A stretch of DNA of 64,000 nucleotides from Palsa-504 sp963742795 (GTDB lineage: Bacteria; Actinomycetota; Actinomycetes; Streptosporangiales; Streptosporangiaceae). Positions 50,474-59,168 of this stretch are shown here, in pieces. The stretch spans positions 186,001 through 250,000 of the forward strand of contig CAVUNL010000003.1 of NCBI GenBank assembly GCA_963742795.1. Direction: 5' to 3'. Both the position numbers and the translations under genes were made by a program. The notes beneath the pieces are model-generated. The model ran no database searches, was not told where the DNA came from, and saw only the letters and a list, made by a program, of their open reading frames with translations. Position 1 is the first letter of the stretch, and every line of letters begins with the position of its first letter.

Positions 50474-52303
50474 CTACCCGCCTGCCCGCTGGCCGGTGTG
50501 ATCCGCGGCGCCTGCCACGGGCGCGGAGTCACCGTTCGCGGAGGTGAGGGACGGCTCGTTCGGAATAATGATCTTAGGCGCGGGCGCGACCGCGGCGTCA
50601 TCGTAGTAGAACTGCTTGCCGCGCAGCAGCGAGACCAGCGCGCCGAGCACCGACATGATCGCGGCGGCGGTGAACACGATGACCAGGCCCTGATGGAACG
50701 GTGCCGAGATCAGCTCCGGGAAAAACTGCCTGCCGGTCAGGACCGCGACACTGTGCGCGGGGAGCTTGGCCAGGACGCCGGAAGGCGCCAGCAGGTTCTG
50801 CACCGGGTTGAAGCCGAGCAGGGCGGAGAACAACGTGCTGACCGGCGGCAGGTGACTGACCTGCGTGGCCACCGACAGCGGCACGCCCTGGGCGCGCAGC
50901 CCGCTGGTCAGGGTGTGGGGGAGGGCCGAGGCCACCCCGGCGATCATCAGCGAGAAGAAGATGCCGATGGACAGGGACATGCCGGAATTCTGGAAGGTGG
51001 ACCGCATGCCGGACGCGGAGCCGCGCTGCCCGGCCGGCACCGAGCTCATGATCGCGGAGGTGTTGGGCGAGGCGAACAGGCCCGAACCCACACCGTTGCC
51101 GAAGATCAGCAGCGCGAACAGCGGGTAGGGGAAGTCCACCGGGAGCAGCATGAGCCCGACGAAACAGATGGCCGACAGGAGCAGTCCGGAGGTGGCAAAC
51201 AGCCGGGGCCCGTACCGGTCGGACAGCGTGCCTGAGATCGGCCCGGCGATCAGGAAGCCCGCGGTGAGCGGCAGCATGTAGATCCCGGCCCACAGCGGTG
51301 TCACGGTGAAGTCATAGCCATGCAGCGGCAGCCAGATGCCCGCCAGCCAGATGACCAGGATGAACTGCAGCCCGCCGCGAGCGATGGAGCCGAGCAGGCT
51401 GGCGGTGTTGCCCGCCGCGAAGGCCCTGATTTTGAACAGGCCCATCTGGAACATCGGCTCGGCGATCTTGGTCTCGAAGATGCAGAAGGCGATCAGCGTC
51501 ACGACGCCGCCGATCAGCCCGCCGATAATCAAGGGGTTGGTCCACCCGGTCGGGTGCCCGCCGTAAGGCCGGATCCCGAAGGTAATCGCGATCAGCAGGG
51601 TGCCCAGGCCCACCGCGAACAGGATGTTCCCGATCCAGTCGATCTTCGCACGCCTGGTGGTCGCGACCTCGTGCAGGCTCTTGTACGCCCAGACGGTGCC
51701 GAATAGCCCGATCGGCACGTTGACCCAGAACACCAGGCGCCAGTTCACCGCGGCCAGCACGCCTCCGAGCAACAGCCCCACGAACTGCCCGGAGATCCCG
51801 GCGATCTGGTTGATGCCCAGCGCCATGCCGCGCTTGTTCGCGGGGAACGCATCGGTCAGGATCGCGGCCGAGTTGGCCATCAGCATCGCGCCGCCAAACG
51901 CCTGCACGAACCGGAAACCGATCAGCCACAGCGCGCCGTGAGTGCCGGTCAGCGGATCAAGCGAGAGCGCGATCGAGGCCAGCGTGAAGACGACGAAGCC
52001 CAGGTTGTAGATCTTCACCCGGCCGAACATGTCCCCCAGCCGGCCCAGCGTCACCACCAGCACCGACTGGACGAGCAGGTACCCCATGATCATCCAGAGC
52101 AGGTAGGTCACGTTGCCCGGGGTGAGGGGGTTCAGGCCGATGCCGCGGAATATGGCCGGCATCGCGATGATCACGATGGACGCGTCGATCGTCGCCATCG
52201 TCATGCTCAGCGTCGTGTTGGACAGGGCGACCCACCGGTACCGATCGGACCGTGGGTCGCCTGATGTCCCGTTCACATGATCCAAGTCAACGCTTCGCCG
52301 CAC
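50474..52303 (-). CDS. DHA2-family MFS transporter
   Basis: 609 residues, long for the family. ATIDASIVIIAMPAIFRGIG is the first helix and VVTLGRLGDMFGRVKIYNLG is motif A; GGAMLMANSAAILTDAFPANKRGMALGI and QIAGISGQFVGLLLGGVL (motif C-like) follow. About 14 helices are expected. The large loop between about residues 475 and 530 (LTSGLRAQGVPLSVATQVSH) is extracytoplasmic. The C-terminal tail is cytoplasmic and low in complexity. It differs clearly from the two pumps at 42-45 kb. GTG start. Confidence 0.88.
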   Translation of the reverse strand: MRRSVDLDHVNGTSGDPRSDRYRWVALSNTTLSMTMATIDASIVIIAMPAIFRGIGLNPLTPGNVTYLLWMIMGYLLVQSVLVVTLGRLGDMFGRVKIYNLGFVVFTLASIALSLDPLTGTHGALWLIGFRFVQAFGGAMLMANSAAILTDAFPANKRGMALGINQIAGISGQFVGLLLGGVLAAVNWRLVFWVNVPIGLFGTVWAYKSLHEVATTRRAKIDWIGNILFAVGLGTLLIAITFGIRPYGGHPTGWTNPLIIGGLIGGVVTLIAFCIFETKIAEPMFQMGLFKIRAFAAGNTASLLGSIARGGLQFILVIWLAGIWLPLHGYDFTVTPLWAGIYMLPLTAGFLIAGPISGTLSDRYGPRLFATSGLLLSAICFVGLMLLPVDFPYPLFALLIFGNGVGSGLFASPNTSAIMSSVPAGQRGSASGMRSTFQNSGMSLSIGIFFSLMIAGVASALPHTLTSGLRAQGVPLSVATQVSHLPPVSTLFSALLGFNPVQNLLAPSGVLAKLPAHSVAVLTGRQFFPELISAPFHQGLVIVFTAAAIMSVLGALVSLLRGKQFYYDDAAVAPAPKIIIPNEPSLTSANGDSAPVAGAADHTGQRAGG

Positions 52304-52360
52304 GTTAACTCAGTCTACAGCGAGACACTTGCTTGATGGCAACTATTTATCTCGCGACTT

Positions 52361-52987
52361 TCAGCCGTCGGGCTCCTCGTCCTCGCCGGACCCCGAAGGA
52401 GCGGGCGTGCGCTCGAAGATGTAGTACACGGCCACCAGGCCCATCAGCGCGAACGCGGCGTACGCGCTGAACAGGGCGATGACGACCGCGACCGCGTAAA
52501 CGGCCGCGCCGCCGAGGAACCGGATCCGCGCCCTCCAGCGCCGCTCGGGCGGCACCGGCTGGTACACGCTCTCGCTGTGCAGCGTCCACTCGAAGATCCC
52601 GCCGAAGCCGGCCGACATGCCGACGAACACCCCGGCGTACAGCGCCATCGCCACGTGCGCGTCCCAGTTGTCCTTGGTCAGGTACTCCGCCGCCGTCGCG
52701 GTGCTGAACGGGATCAGGACGACGAACAGCAGCAGTACCAGGTTGAGGAACAGCAGCGTCCGGTCCACGGCCTTGACCGACCTGAGCAGCGCGTGGTGGT
52801 TGACCCAGATGATGCCGATTGTGAAGAAGCTGATCAGGTAGGCCACGAACGCGGGCCAGTGCAACCCGAGTTGGTCGGCCAGGCTTTTGCCGTGCCCGGG
52901 GCCCGCCACCGCGATGTTCAGCGCGAGCAGGGTGATCGCGACCGCGAAGACGCCGTCGCTGAACGCCTCCAGCCTGTTGCGGTCCAC
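52361..52987 (-). CDS. TMEM175-family potassium channel-like protein (DUF1211)
   Basis: 208 residues with about six helices. RLEAFSDGVFAVAITLLALNI at the start holds the TMEM175 selectivity motif RxxxFSDG (Arg5, Phe9-Gly12) in helix 1. Bacterial members are tetrameric potassium-permeable channels. The second half (WVNHHALLRSVKAVDRTLLF) is also typical. It starts 14 bp after the small gene to the right on the same strand. GTG start at 52987. Confidence 0.88.
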   Translation of the reverse strand: MDRNRLEAFSDGVFAVAITLLALNIAVAGPGHGKSLADQLGLHWPAFVAYLISFFTIGIIWVNHHALLRSVKAVDRTLLFLNLVLLLFVVLIPFSTATAAEYLTKDNWDAHVAMALYAGVFVGMSAGFGGIFEWTLHSESVYQPVPPERRWRARIRFLGGAAVYAVAVVIALFSAYAAFALMGLVAVYYIFERTPAPSGSGEDEEPDG

Positions 52988-53001
52988 GTGCTGCTGCTCG
53001 C

Positions 53002-53241
53002 TCAGCCGACAGCGGGCCGGGTGTCGACCCTAGCCAGGATCTGGTCCACGATGAACACGTACATCGAGCTGCAGAACCGGTTGACCCCATCGGCGATCTT
53101 GTCCAGGATGCTGGTGCCGCGCACGTGCTCGGACAGGACCAGGGCGGCGGCATCGGTGTGCGGGCGGGCAGGGAAGGGGGAAGGGGAGGTGGGTGGGATC
53201 TCTGCGGCCGGGGTTTCAGGCGGTGAGATTGTCTCGGTCAT
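53002..53241 (-). CDS. Small protein before the TMEM175-like gene
   Basis: 79 residues. The first 35 are disordered and proline-rich. RGTSILDKIADGVNRFCSSM and VFIVDQILARVDTR resemble the start of DUF1003-type membrane proteins, but it stops before the helices of that family. GGAGG stands 6 nt before the ATG. It may be a truncated DUF1003 protein or a small partner of the channel. Confidence 0.55.
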   Translation of the reverse strand: MTETISPPETPAAEIPPTSPSPFPARPHTDAAALVLSEHVRGTSILDKIADGVNRFCSSMYVFIVDQILARVDTRPAVG

Positions 53242-53423
53242 CGGTATCCTCCGCGACCAGCAAAAGTAGGGACTGGCACAACCTAGCGCGGTTTCACCGG
53301 TGCCGGCGCGCACGCCACTTCCCCTCCGATCGTCCTTTATTTATCCCGAACGGTCCGTGGCTTCACCTGCGAGACCTTGCATCTTGCTTGCGCGGGCAGC
53401 GCTGCGGGTGCATCCTGTCGGCC

Positions 53424-54989
53424 ATGACCCGGGACGGCAGCAGTCCTGCGGGCGGGGCCAGCAGGCGGGCGTTTCTCGGCCTAGGCGCGTTCGGGATGGC
53501 CGCCGCGGCGGCCGGGTGCAGCAGCGGCGACCGCAGGCCGGCCGCGGCCGGCGCCACCCCGCGAGCCAGTAGCCGCCCCCGCTTGCTGTCGGAGAACTCG
53601 CGGCCCGGTGATCCGCACTGGGAGATCCGGCACCTGGGCGCGGCGAACGCGATCATGGGGTACGCCGGCACGGCCAGCGTGCTGACCGGGCAGTCGTTCC
53701 CGCTGTTCGTGTCGACCTCCGCGTCGGGCTTCCGGGTGCGCGCCTTCCGGCTGGGCTGGTACCGCGGAGACGGCGCCCGGCGGGTCTGGCAGTCCGGTTC
53801 GCTGCGCGGCCATCGGCAGAATGCGCCGGGCATGACCGGCACGACCAACACCGTGCAGACCGCCTGGGACCCCGCGGTCGAGGTCCCGACCGACGACTGG
53901 CCCGCCGGCGCCTACCTGCTCCGGCTGGACGCAGACTCCGGCGCGCAGCGGTACGTGCCGATGACGGTCCGCTCGGCCACGACTGCAGGCAAGGTCGTGC
54001 TCAAGGCCGCTGTCGCGACCTGGCAGGCCTACAACACCTGGGGCGGCTACGACCTGTACAAAGGTCCTGGTCAGTCGTACGGGAACCGGTCGCTGGCGGT
54101 CAGCCTGAACCGGCCGTACGACCTGAACGGCGCTGACATGTTCCTCACCTATGAGCGGAACGTGGTCAAGCTGGCCGAGTCTCTGGGCCTGCCGCTGGCC
54201 TACGCGACCGGCATGGACATCGCGGCGGATCCGCAGCTGCTGGACGGGGCCAGCGCGCTGATCTCGCCCGGGCACGACGAGTACTGGACGCCGGGGGAGC
54301 GCGCCAACGTGACGGCGGCCCGAGACGCCGGGGTCAACCTGGCCTTCCTCGGGGCCAACGCGATGTTCCGGCGGATCAGGCTGGACGCTGACGGCAGGCT
54401 GGTCATCTGCTACAAGACCAGCTACACCGAGGATCCGGAGTACGGGAAGGACAACGCGCTGGTCACCAGCGACTGGCGCGAACCGCCGGTTCCGGACCCG
54501 GAATCCTCGCTGATCGGCACGATCTACGAGGGCTACCCGGCCAACGCGGCGTACCTGGTGGCCGCTCCGGACAGCTGGCTGCTCGCCGGGACCGGGGCGG
54601 CTGAGGGGACCCGCTTCGCCAACCTGGTCGGCGTGGAGTACGACCGGGTGAACCCGGCCTACCCGGTGCCGCGGCCGATCCAGGTGCTGTCCCACTCGCC
54701 GCTGGTCTGCCAGGGGGCCCGTAGCTTCGGGGACTCCGCCTACTACACGCACTCCGGCGGCGCGGGAGTTTTCAACTCGGGCACCATGCGCTGGGTTGAA
54801 GCGATCTACGGCGACCGCCCCCACGGCATCGGCGGCCGCACTCCGGCCTTCGTCAAGCAGGTGACCACGAACCTGCTCCGCGCGTTCGCCGGCGGGCCCG
54901 CCGCGGCAAGGTACCCGGCCCGCGACAACCTGGACGCCATGCACGAGTACGTTGGCGACCCCATCGGCAACCCGGCCAACCTGCAGTAA
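53424..54989 (+). CDS. Secreted N,N-dimethylformamidase-like protein
   Basis: 521 residues. The N-terminus has a Tat-type signal with a lipobox: SRRAFLGLGAFGMAAAAAGC, so a lipoprotein attached at Cys32 is likely. The mature part resembles the large subunit of dimethylformamidase (YGNRSLAVSLNRPYD, NVVKLAESLGLPLAYATGMD, SPGHDEYWTPGERANV), found in many actinomycetes; the true substrate is usually unknown. The region ISPGHDEYW holds metal ligands in the family. It ends 72 bp before the SDR gene, which converges on it. Confidence 0.85.
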   Translation: MTRDGSSPAGGASRRAFLGLGAFGMAAAAAGCSSGDRRPAAAGATPRASSRPRLLSENSRPGDPHWEIRHLGAANAIMGYAGTASVLTGQSFPLFVSTSASGFRVRAFRLGWYRGDGARRVWQSGSLRGHRQNAPGMTGTTNTVQTAWDPAVEVPTDDWPAGAYLLRLDADSGAQRYVPMTVRSATTAGKVVLKAAVATWQAYNTWGGYDLYKGPGQSYGNRSLAVSLNRPYDLNGADMFLTYERNVVKLAESLGLPLAYATGMDIAADPQLLDGASALISPGHDEYWTPGERANVTAARDAGVNLAFLGANAMFRRIRLDADGRLVICYKTSYTEDPEYGKDNALVTSDWREPPVPDPESSLIGTIYEGYPANAAYLVAAPDSWLLAGTGAAEGTRFANLVGVEYDRVNPAYPVPRPIQVLSHSPLVCQGARSFGDSAYYTHSGGAGVFNSGTMRWVEAIYGDRPHGIGGRTPAFVKQVTTNLLRAFAGGPAAARYPARDNLDAMHEYVGDPIGNPANLQ

Positions 54990-55061
54990 TCGCGCCCGTC
55001 TGGCTCAGTGTCCGACCTGCTGTTCGCGCGCGTCGGGATGCTCCCGGTACATGAACCAGGG

Positions 55062-55862
55062 CTAGGCGGTCAGGCCCGCGTCGACCGGGATGACCGCGCC
55101 GGTGAGGGCGCCGGAATCCGGACCGCACAGCCACGTGATGGCCGCCGCGACCTCGCCGGGCTCGAGCAGCCGGCGCAGCAGGGCCTGGGCGGCGAACGTC
55201 TCCTGGTCGGGCAGGTCATAGACGGCGGCGCTGGCGGCCAGCATGGGCCCGCGGGTGGAGCCGGGACAGACGACGTTCGCCGTGACCCCGGTTCCGGCCA
55301 GGTCGGCGGCCAGCGCGCGGACGTAGCCGACGACCGCGCCCTTGGCCGCGGAGTAGGCGGCGAGCTGCGGCATGGCGCGCAGCGCGGCTGCCGAGGAGAC
55401 CGCGACGAACCGGCCGGCGCCGGCCTCGATCATGGCCGGCACGCACACGTCGGCCAGGTACCGGACGCCGAACAGGTTCACCCGGAGCATCAGCTCGAAC
55501 GCGTCGTCGGGTACCGCCCAGGCCGCGTCCCCGCGGATCACTCCGGCCGCCGTGACGACCGCGGCCGGAGCCCGGCCGGCGAGCAGGGTCCGCAAATGGT
55601 CGCGGGCCGAGCCGTCGCCGACGTCGGCGATCAGCTCCTCGACGTCCCTGGCGCCGGCCGCGGCACAGTCCCGGGCCACCGCGGCCAGGTCCTCGGGGAC
55701 GGGCATCGGATAGTCCGCGGGCGGCTGGGGCGCGCACGCGTCCACCAGGAGCAGCGACCAGCCATCACCGGCCAGCCGGCGGGCCACCGCTGCTCCGATC
55801 CCGCGGGCCGCCCCCGTCACCACGGCCAGCCGGTCGGTCACGCTCGCCTGCTGGCTGGTCAT
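55062..55862 (-). CDS. Mycofactocin-coupled short-chain dehydrogenase
   Basis: 266 residues. The Rossmann motif is TGAARGIGAAVA, the catalytic Ser lies in VSSAAALRAMPQ, and Tyr-x3-Lys in YSAAKGA. The longer insertion after the first beta-alpha unit (DACAPQPPADYPMPVPEDLA) is the mark of mycofactocin-associated SDRs, which keep a bound NAD that is thought to be regenerated by mycofactocin. It overlaps mftE by 4 nt (ATGA), which supports this. The alcohol substrate is unknown. Confidence 0.88.
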   Translation of the reverse strand: MTSQQASVTDRLAVVTGAARGIGAAVARRLAGDGWSLLLVDACAPQPPADYPMPVPEDLAAVARDCAAAGARDVEELIADVGDGSARDHLRTLLAGRAPAAVVTAAGVIRGDAAWAVPDDAFELMLRVNLFGVRYLADVCVPAMIEAGAGRFVAVSSAAALRAMPQLAAYSAAKGAVVGYVRALAADLAGTGVTANVVCPGSTRGPMLAASAAVYDLPDQETFAAQALLRRLLEPGEVAAAITWLCGPDSGALTGAVIPVDAGLTA

Positions 55863-56602
55863 CCGGGCCCGCCGGCGCTGTCGGCGAGGAAGCGGTTCAT
55901 TGCGGCGGTCAGGCCGTCCGCCAGGTGCCCGAGCAGCCGCTCACCCTCGGCGGCCGACGCGCCGGCCGGGTCGCCGAGCACGCCGTTCGCGCTCACCGCG
56001 CGCACCCCTTGCTCGCGCAGCAACGGCAGGATGCGCTCCAGCGGGCGGACGTCCCCCCGCTCGGCCGCGTCCAGCCGCACCGCGCCGGGGGCCAGCGCGA
56101 GCATGATCGAGGTCTCGGACCGGCCCGCGTGCGCGTCGCCCTCGGGCAGCGCCGCGTGCCAAGCCAGGCAGGCGCGGCCCTCATAGCGGAGCTGCCCGAC
56201 GGCCGCCTCGACCGCGGCGACGTTCCCGCCGTGCCCGTTGACCAGCAGCAGCCCGGGCCAGTACAGGCTGGCGTGCCGGCCCAGCTCAATCAGGCAAGAT
56301 GCTAGCGCCTCGGACCCGATGGACAGCGTGCCGGGGAAGGCCGAATGCTCGCCGCTGGCCCCGACCGGCAGCGGCGGGGCCAGCGCCACGCCCGCCCGCC
56401 CGGCGCAGGCCCGGCGGACCACCGCCGCGGCGATGCGCGTATCGGTGTCGAGCGGCAGATGCGGGCCGTGCTGCTCCAGCGAGCCGACCGGCACCACGAG
56501 CAGCTGCCGCGGACCGCGTTCCACCTCCGGCCAATGCGCATGGGCGAGCTCGAAGGCCCCGGACTCCGAGGCCGCCGACTCCGAGGCGGGCGCGTCCGGC
56601 AT
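55859..56602 (-). CDS. mftE: Mycofactocin peptidase, creatininase family
   Basis: 247 residues. VVPVGSLEQHGPHLPLDTDT, NGHGGN and RSETSIML are the metal-binding signatures of the creatininase fold. MftE cleaves the modified MftA peptide to release the AHDP core. The ATG at 56602 is the natural start. It is coupled to the SDR gene downstream and follows mftR on the minus strand, with a double palindrome between them. In most loci mftE stands after mftD on the same strand as mftA; here it is inverted. Confidence 0.9.
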   Translation of the reverse strand: MPDAPASESAASESGAFELAHAHWPEVERGPRQLLVVPVGSLEQHGPHLPLDTDTRIAAAVVRRACAGRAGVALAPPLPVGASGEHSAFPGTLSIGSEALASCLIELGRHASLYWPGLLLVNGHGGNVAAVEAAVGQLRYEGRACLAWHAALPEGDAHAGRSETSIMLALAPGAVRLDAAERGDVRPLERILPLLREQGVRAVSANGVLGDPAGASAAEGERLLGHLADGLTAAMNRFLADSAGGPG

Positions 56603-56625
56603 GCGGCCATCGTATGCCGGACGAA

Positions 56626-56675
56626 ATGAAACCCGGGTTTCACCGCGCTCTAACGAGGTGGAACCCCGGTTTCAC
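56626..56675. repeat. Double palindrome repeat, copy 2
   Basis: ATGAAACCCGGGTTTCAC (56626-56643), a 14-bp spacer with CGCTCTAA, then GTGGAACCCCGGTTTCAC (56658-56675). The complement matches the unit at 4725-4774 in palindrome order and in the spacer (TAGAGCG). It lies between mftR and mftE and may act as an attenuator. Confidence 0.75.
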
Positions 56676-56680
56676 TCGGC

Positions 56681-57301
56681 TCAGGGATGGGCGAAGGCGG
56701 CGCCGAGTTGGCGCATTGCGGCGTCTAGCAGGAGGCCTAGCTCGGCGTCTTCGTCGTCGAGCCACTGCTCGTAGGCGGCTACCGCCACGCCGAGGACGGC
56801 GTGCGCGATGGCTTGTGGCGCGAGGGCATCTGGCCGCTGGCCGGTGCGGTCGGCGACGAATTCGGCGATCACCTCGCGCCAGGCGGCGAACCGCAGGGTG
56901 GAGTGGGCCAGCAGGGCCGGGACCCGGAGGATGAGCTCCATCCGCCGCCGGTGCCGTGGGATCTGCCCAGGCTCTACCTGATTGAAGTCGACCAGGGCCA
57001 CCCGGATGGCGTCCATCAGCTGGACGCCGCGCGGGCAGGCCTTGAGGCGAGCTCGCATGCGCTCGAGTTCTACCTCGAACATGCCCCACGGGACGTCGTT
57101 CTTGGAGGGAAAGTAGCGGAAGAACGTCCGGCGTCCGATGCCCGCAGCCGTCGCGATGTCCTCGACGGTGGTCTGCTCGAACCCGTTCGCCTCGAAAAGG
57201 TCGAACGCGACGTGCTCCAGCTCGGCCTGGGAGGTCGCTCGCCGGCGCCCTGGCTGTCCGCCCCCGTCGAGCTGGTCGCCCGGCGCCACCGCCGCTGACA
57301 T
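56681..57301 (-). CDS. mftR: TetR-type mycofactocin regulator
   Basis: 206 residues. The HTH covers about 25-70 (ELEHVAFDLFEANGFEQTTV, GIGRRTFFRYFPSKNDVPWG); the C-terminal ligand domain has the LRVPALLAHSTLRFAAWREV pattern of the MftR subfamily. In mycobacteria MftR represses mft genes and responds to long-chain acyl-CoA. The ATG at 57301 is chosen because the longer upstream frame runs antisense through mftA. It is divergent from mftA, with two inverted repeats in between. Confidence 0.88.
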   Translation of the reverse strand: MSAAVAPGDQLDGGGQPGRRRATSQAELEHVAFDLFEANGFEQTTVEDIATAAGIGRRTFFRYFPSKNDVPWGMFEVELERMRARLKACPRGVQLMDAIRVALVDFNQVEPGQIPRHRRRMELILRVPALLAHSTLRFAAWREVIAEFVADRTGQRPDALAPQAIAHAVLGVAVAAYEQWLDDEDAELGLLLDAAMRQLGAAFAHP

Positions 57302-57382
57302 CGTTCCGCCACCATCCCGCTGATCCGGCCGGCCGTTCGGGGGCAATCCTACGTCTGGTACCGCCCAAAAGCCTTGATCGAT

Positions 57383-57395
57383 GGCACTTGGTGCC
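57383..57395. promoter_or_regulatory. Putative MftR operator 1
   Basis: GGCAC-TTG-GTGCC, a perfect inverted repeat. Its centre is 21 bp from that of operator 2, two helical turns, so dimers would bind on one face. It lies between mftR and mftA. Confidence 0.65.
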
Positions 57396-57403
57396 GTTAC
57401 GAT

Positions 57404-57416
57404 GGCACCCAGTGCC
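57404..57416. promoter_or_regulatory. Putative MftR operator 2
   Basis: GGCAC-CCA-GTGCC, with the same arms as operator 1. It ends 8 bp before the AGGAGG of mftA. Confidence 0.65.
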
Positions 57417-57434
57417 ATAACGCAGGAGGTGCTC

Positions 57435-57554
57435 GTGAACGAACCCGTAGCCGTTGTGTCGGCTGCCGCAGACCACGACGAGGCCGAGCCGCTCGCGACC
57501 GAGGAACTTCTAGTCGAGGAAGTCTCGATCGACGGCATGTGCGGTGTCTACTGA
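57435..57554 (+). CDS. mftA: Mycofactocin precursor peptide
   Basis: 39 residues from a GTG with AGGAGGT (57424-57430) 4 nt upstream. The acidic leader (ATEELLVEEVSIDG) and the end IDGMCGVY are the hallmarks of MftA; the last Val-Tyr are the residues made into the cofactor. Four His/Asp residues in the middle (ADHDEAEP) are not typical. Its end overlaps the mftBC start by 11 nt. Regulated, by inference, through the two inverted repeats just upstream. Confidence 0.95.
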   Translation: MNEPVAVVSAAADHDEAEPLATEELLVEEVSIDGMCGVY

Positions 57555-59139
57555 CCTAGCGCCCCAGGTCACCACCTTTGACCTGGACCGCCCCTGGCGT
57601 CTGGACGACCGCGCCGCGATCCGCCCGGAACCGTTCGGCGCCATGCTCTACCACTTCGGCACCCGCAACCTCTCCTTCCTCAAAAGCCCCACCCTATTGA
57701 GGGTGCTGGAGACCCTGGTCGAGCATTGCACCGCGCGCGAGGCCTGCATCACGGCCGGCGTAGCGGAGTCCGAGCTCCCCACCTACTGGCGTGCGCTATC
57801 GACTCTGGCCGACTCGCACATGATCGTGCCCCACTCGCAGCGTCGCACGGCCGAGCCGGTGTCGCCGCCGGCGTTCCGCAGGATTGCCGGCGAGGACACC
57901 GGCCGCGCCGGGCACACCGTCCCGGCCGGGCGTCGTCCCAAGGGCAAGCTAACTGACATGTTCGAGACCGGGCTGACGTCTCCTATCTGCCTCACCTGGG
58001 AACTGACGTACGCCTGCAACCTGGCCTGCGTGCACTGCCTGTCCAGCTCGGGCCGCCGGGACCCGCGCGAGCTGACCACCGCCGAGTGCCAAGCGGTCAT
58101 CGACACGCTGCAGCGCATGCAGGTGTTCTACGTCAACATCGGCGGCGGCGAACCGACGGTCCGCCCGGACTTCTGGGAGCTGGTGGACTACGCCACCGCC
58201 CACCAGGTCGGGGTCAAGTTCTCCACCAACGGGATCAAGCTCGACGCCGCGGCCGCCCGCAAGCTGGCCGCCAGCGACTACATCGACGTGCAGATCTCGC
58301 TAGACGGGGCCACGGCGGAGGTCAACGACGCGGTACGCGGCCTCGGGTCCTACGAGACAGCCACCCGTGCCATGGCCAACCTGGCCGAGGCCGGGTTCCG
58401 CGGCTTCAAGGTCTCCGTGGTGGTGACCAGGCACAACGTCTCGCAGCTGGACGCGTTCAAGCAGCTCGCCGATGATCACGGCGCGCAGCTGCGGCTGACC
58501 CGGCTGCGCCCGTCCGGCCGCGGCGCCGACGTGTGGCCCGAGCTGCACCCGGCCGCCGGGCAGCAGCGGGAACTCTACGACTGGCTGGCCGCCCACGGCG
58601 AGCAGGTGCTCACCGGGGACTCGTTCTTTCACCTGTCGCCGTACGGGAAGCCGCTGCCCGGGCTGAACATGTGCGGGGCGGGCCGCGTGGTCTGCCTCAT
58701 CGATCCGGTCGGCGACGTGTACGCCTGCCCGTTCGCCATCCACGAGAACTTCCTGGCCGGGAACGTCCGGCAGCCAGGAGGCTTCGAAACGGTGTGGCGC
58801 GAGTCGCCGCTGTTCGCCGACCTGCGTGAGCCGCAGACCGGGGGAGCGTGCCGTTCCTGCGGGTCGTTCGATTCGTGCCGCGGCGGGTGCATGGCGGCCA
58901 AGTTCTTTACCGGCCTGCCGCTGGACGGGCCGGATCCGGAATGCGTGCAAGGCTACGGCGAGGCCGCCCTGGCGGTCATCCAGCCGGGCGACGCGAGACC
59001 GCCTCGTCCGGGCGTCGACCATTCGCACCGCCGGGTCCCGGTCACGATCGGCCGCCGGCCGCCGCAGCGGGCCTGCGACGAGAACCCGCTGACCGGGTTC
59101 GCCGCCCATGAGGATCTCCCGCGAACGACGTCGTTGTGA
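57544..59139 (+). CDS. mftBC: Fused MftB chaperone and MftC radical SAM maturase
   Basis: 531 residues. Residues 1-95 match MftB (WRLDDRAAIRPEPFGAMLYH, FGTRNLSFLKSPTLLRVLE), the peptide-binding RRE chaperone. A loop of about 40 residues leads to MftC, with TWELTYACNLACVHC (Cys158, Cys162, Cys165 for the SAM cluster) and a SPASM domain (CRSCGSFDSCRGGC). MftC decarboxylates and cyclises the Val-Tyr of MftA with MftB's help. In mycobacteria these are two genes. No stop or restart is seen in the loop, so it is a real fusion. The GTG start overlaps mftA. Confidence 0.93.
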   Translation: MSTDLAPQVTTFDLDRPWRLDDRAAIRPEPFGAMLYHFGTRNLSFLKSPTLLRVLETLVEHCTAREACITAGVAESELPTYWRALSTLADSHMIVPHSQRRTAEPVSPPAFRRIAGEDTGRAGHTVPAGRRPKGKLTDMFETGLTSPICLTWELTYACNLACVHCLSSSGRRDPRELTTAECQAVIDTLQRMQVFYVNIGGGEPTVRPDFWELVDYATAHQVGVKFSTNGIKLDAAAARKLAASDYIDVQISLDGATAEVNDAVRGLGSYETATRAMANLAEAGFRGFKVSVVVTRHNVSQLDAFKQLADDHGAQLRLTRLRPSGRGADVWPELHPAAGQQRELYDWLAAHGEQVLTGDSFFHLSPYGKPLPGLNMCGAGRVVCLIDPVGDVYACPFAIHENFLAGNVRQPGGFETVWRESPLFADLREPQTGGACRSCGSFDSCRGGCMAAKFFTGLPLDGPDPECVQGYGEAALAVIQPGDARPPRPGVDHSHRRVPVTIGRRPPQRACDENPLTGFAAHEDLPRTTSL

Positions 59140-59168
59140 CAACCACGTCGTCAGCGCGGCGTGGTTGT
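59139..59168 (+). promoter_or_regulatory. Hairpin at the mftBC/mftF junction
   Basis: ACAACCACG (59139-59147) and CGTGGTTGT (59160-59168) are perfect complements with a 12-nt loop. The stem covers the mftBC stop and the first possible GTG of mftF, so it could hold back mftF translation. Confidence 0.5.

Noticed and set aside
56681..57538. 285-codon version of mftR
   Set aside because: The extra 79 codons run antisense through mftA and its operators; the ATG at 57301 gives the normal TetR length.
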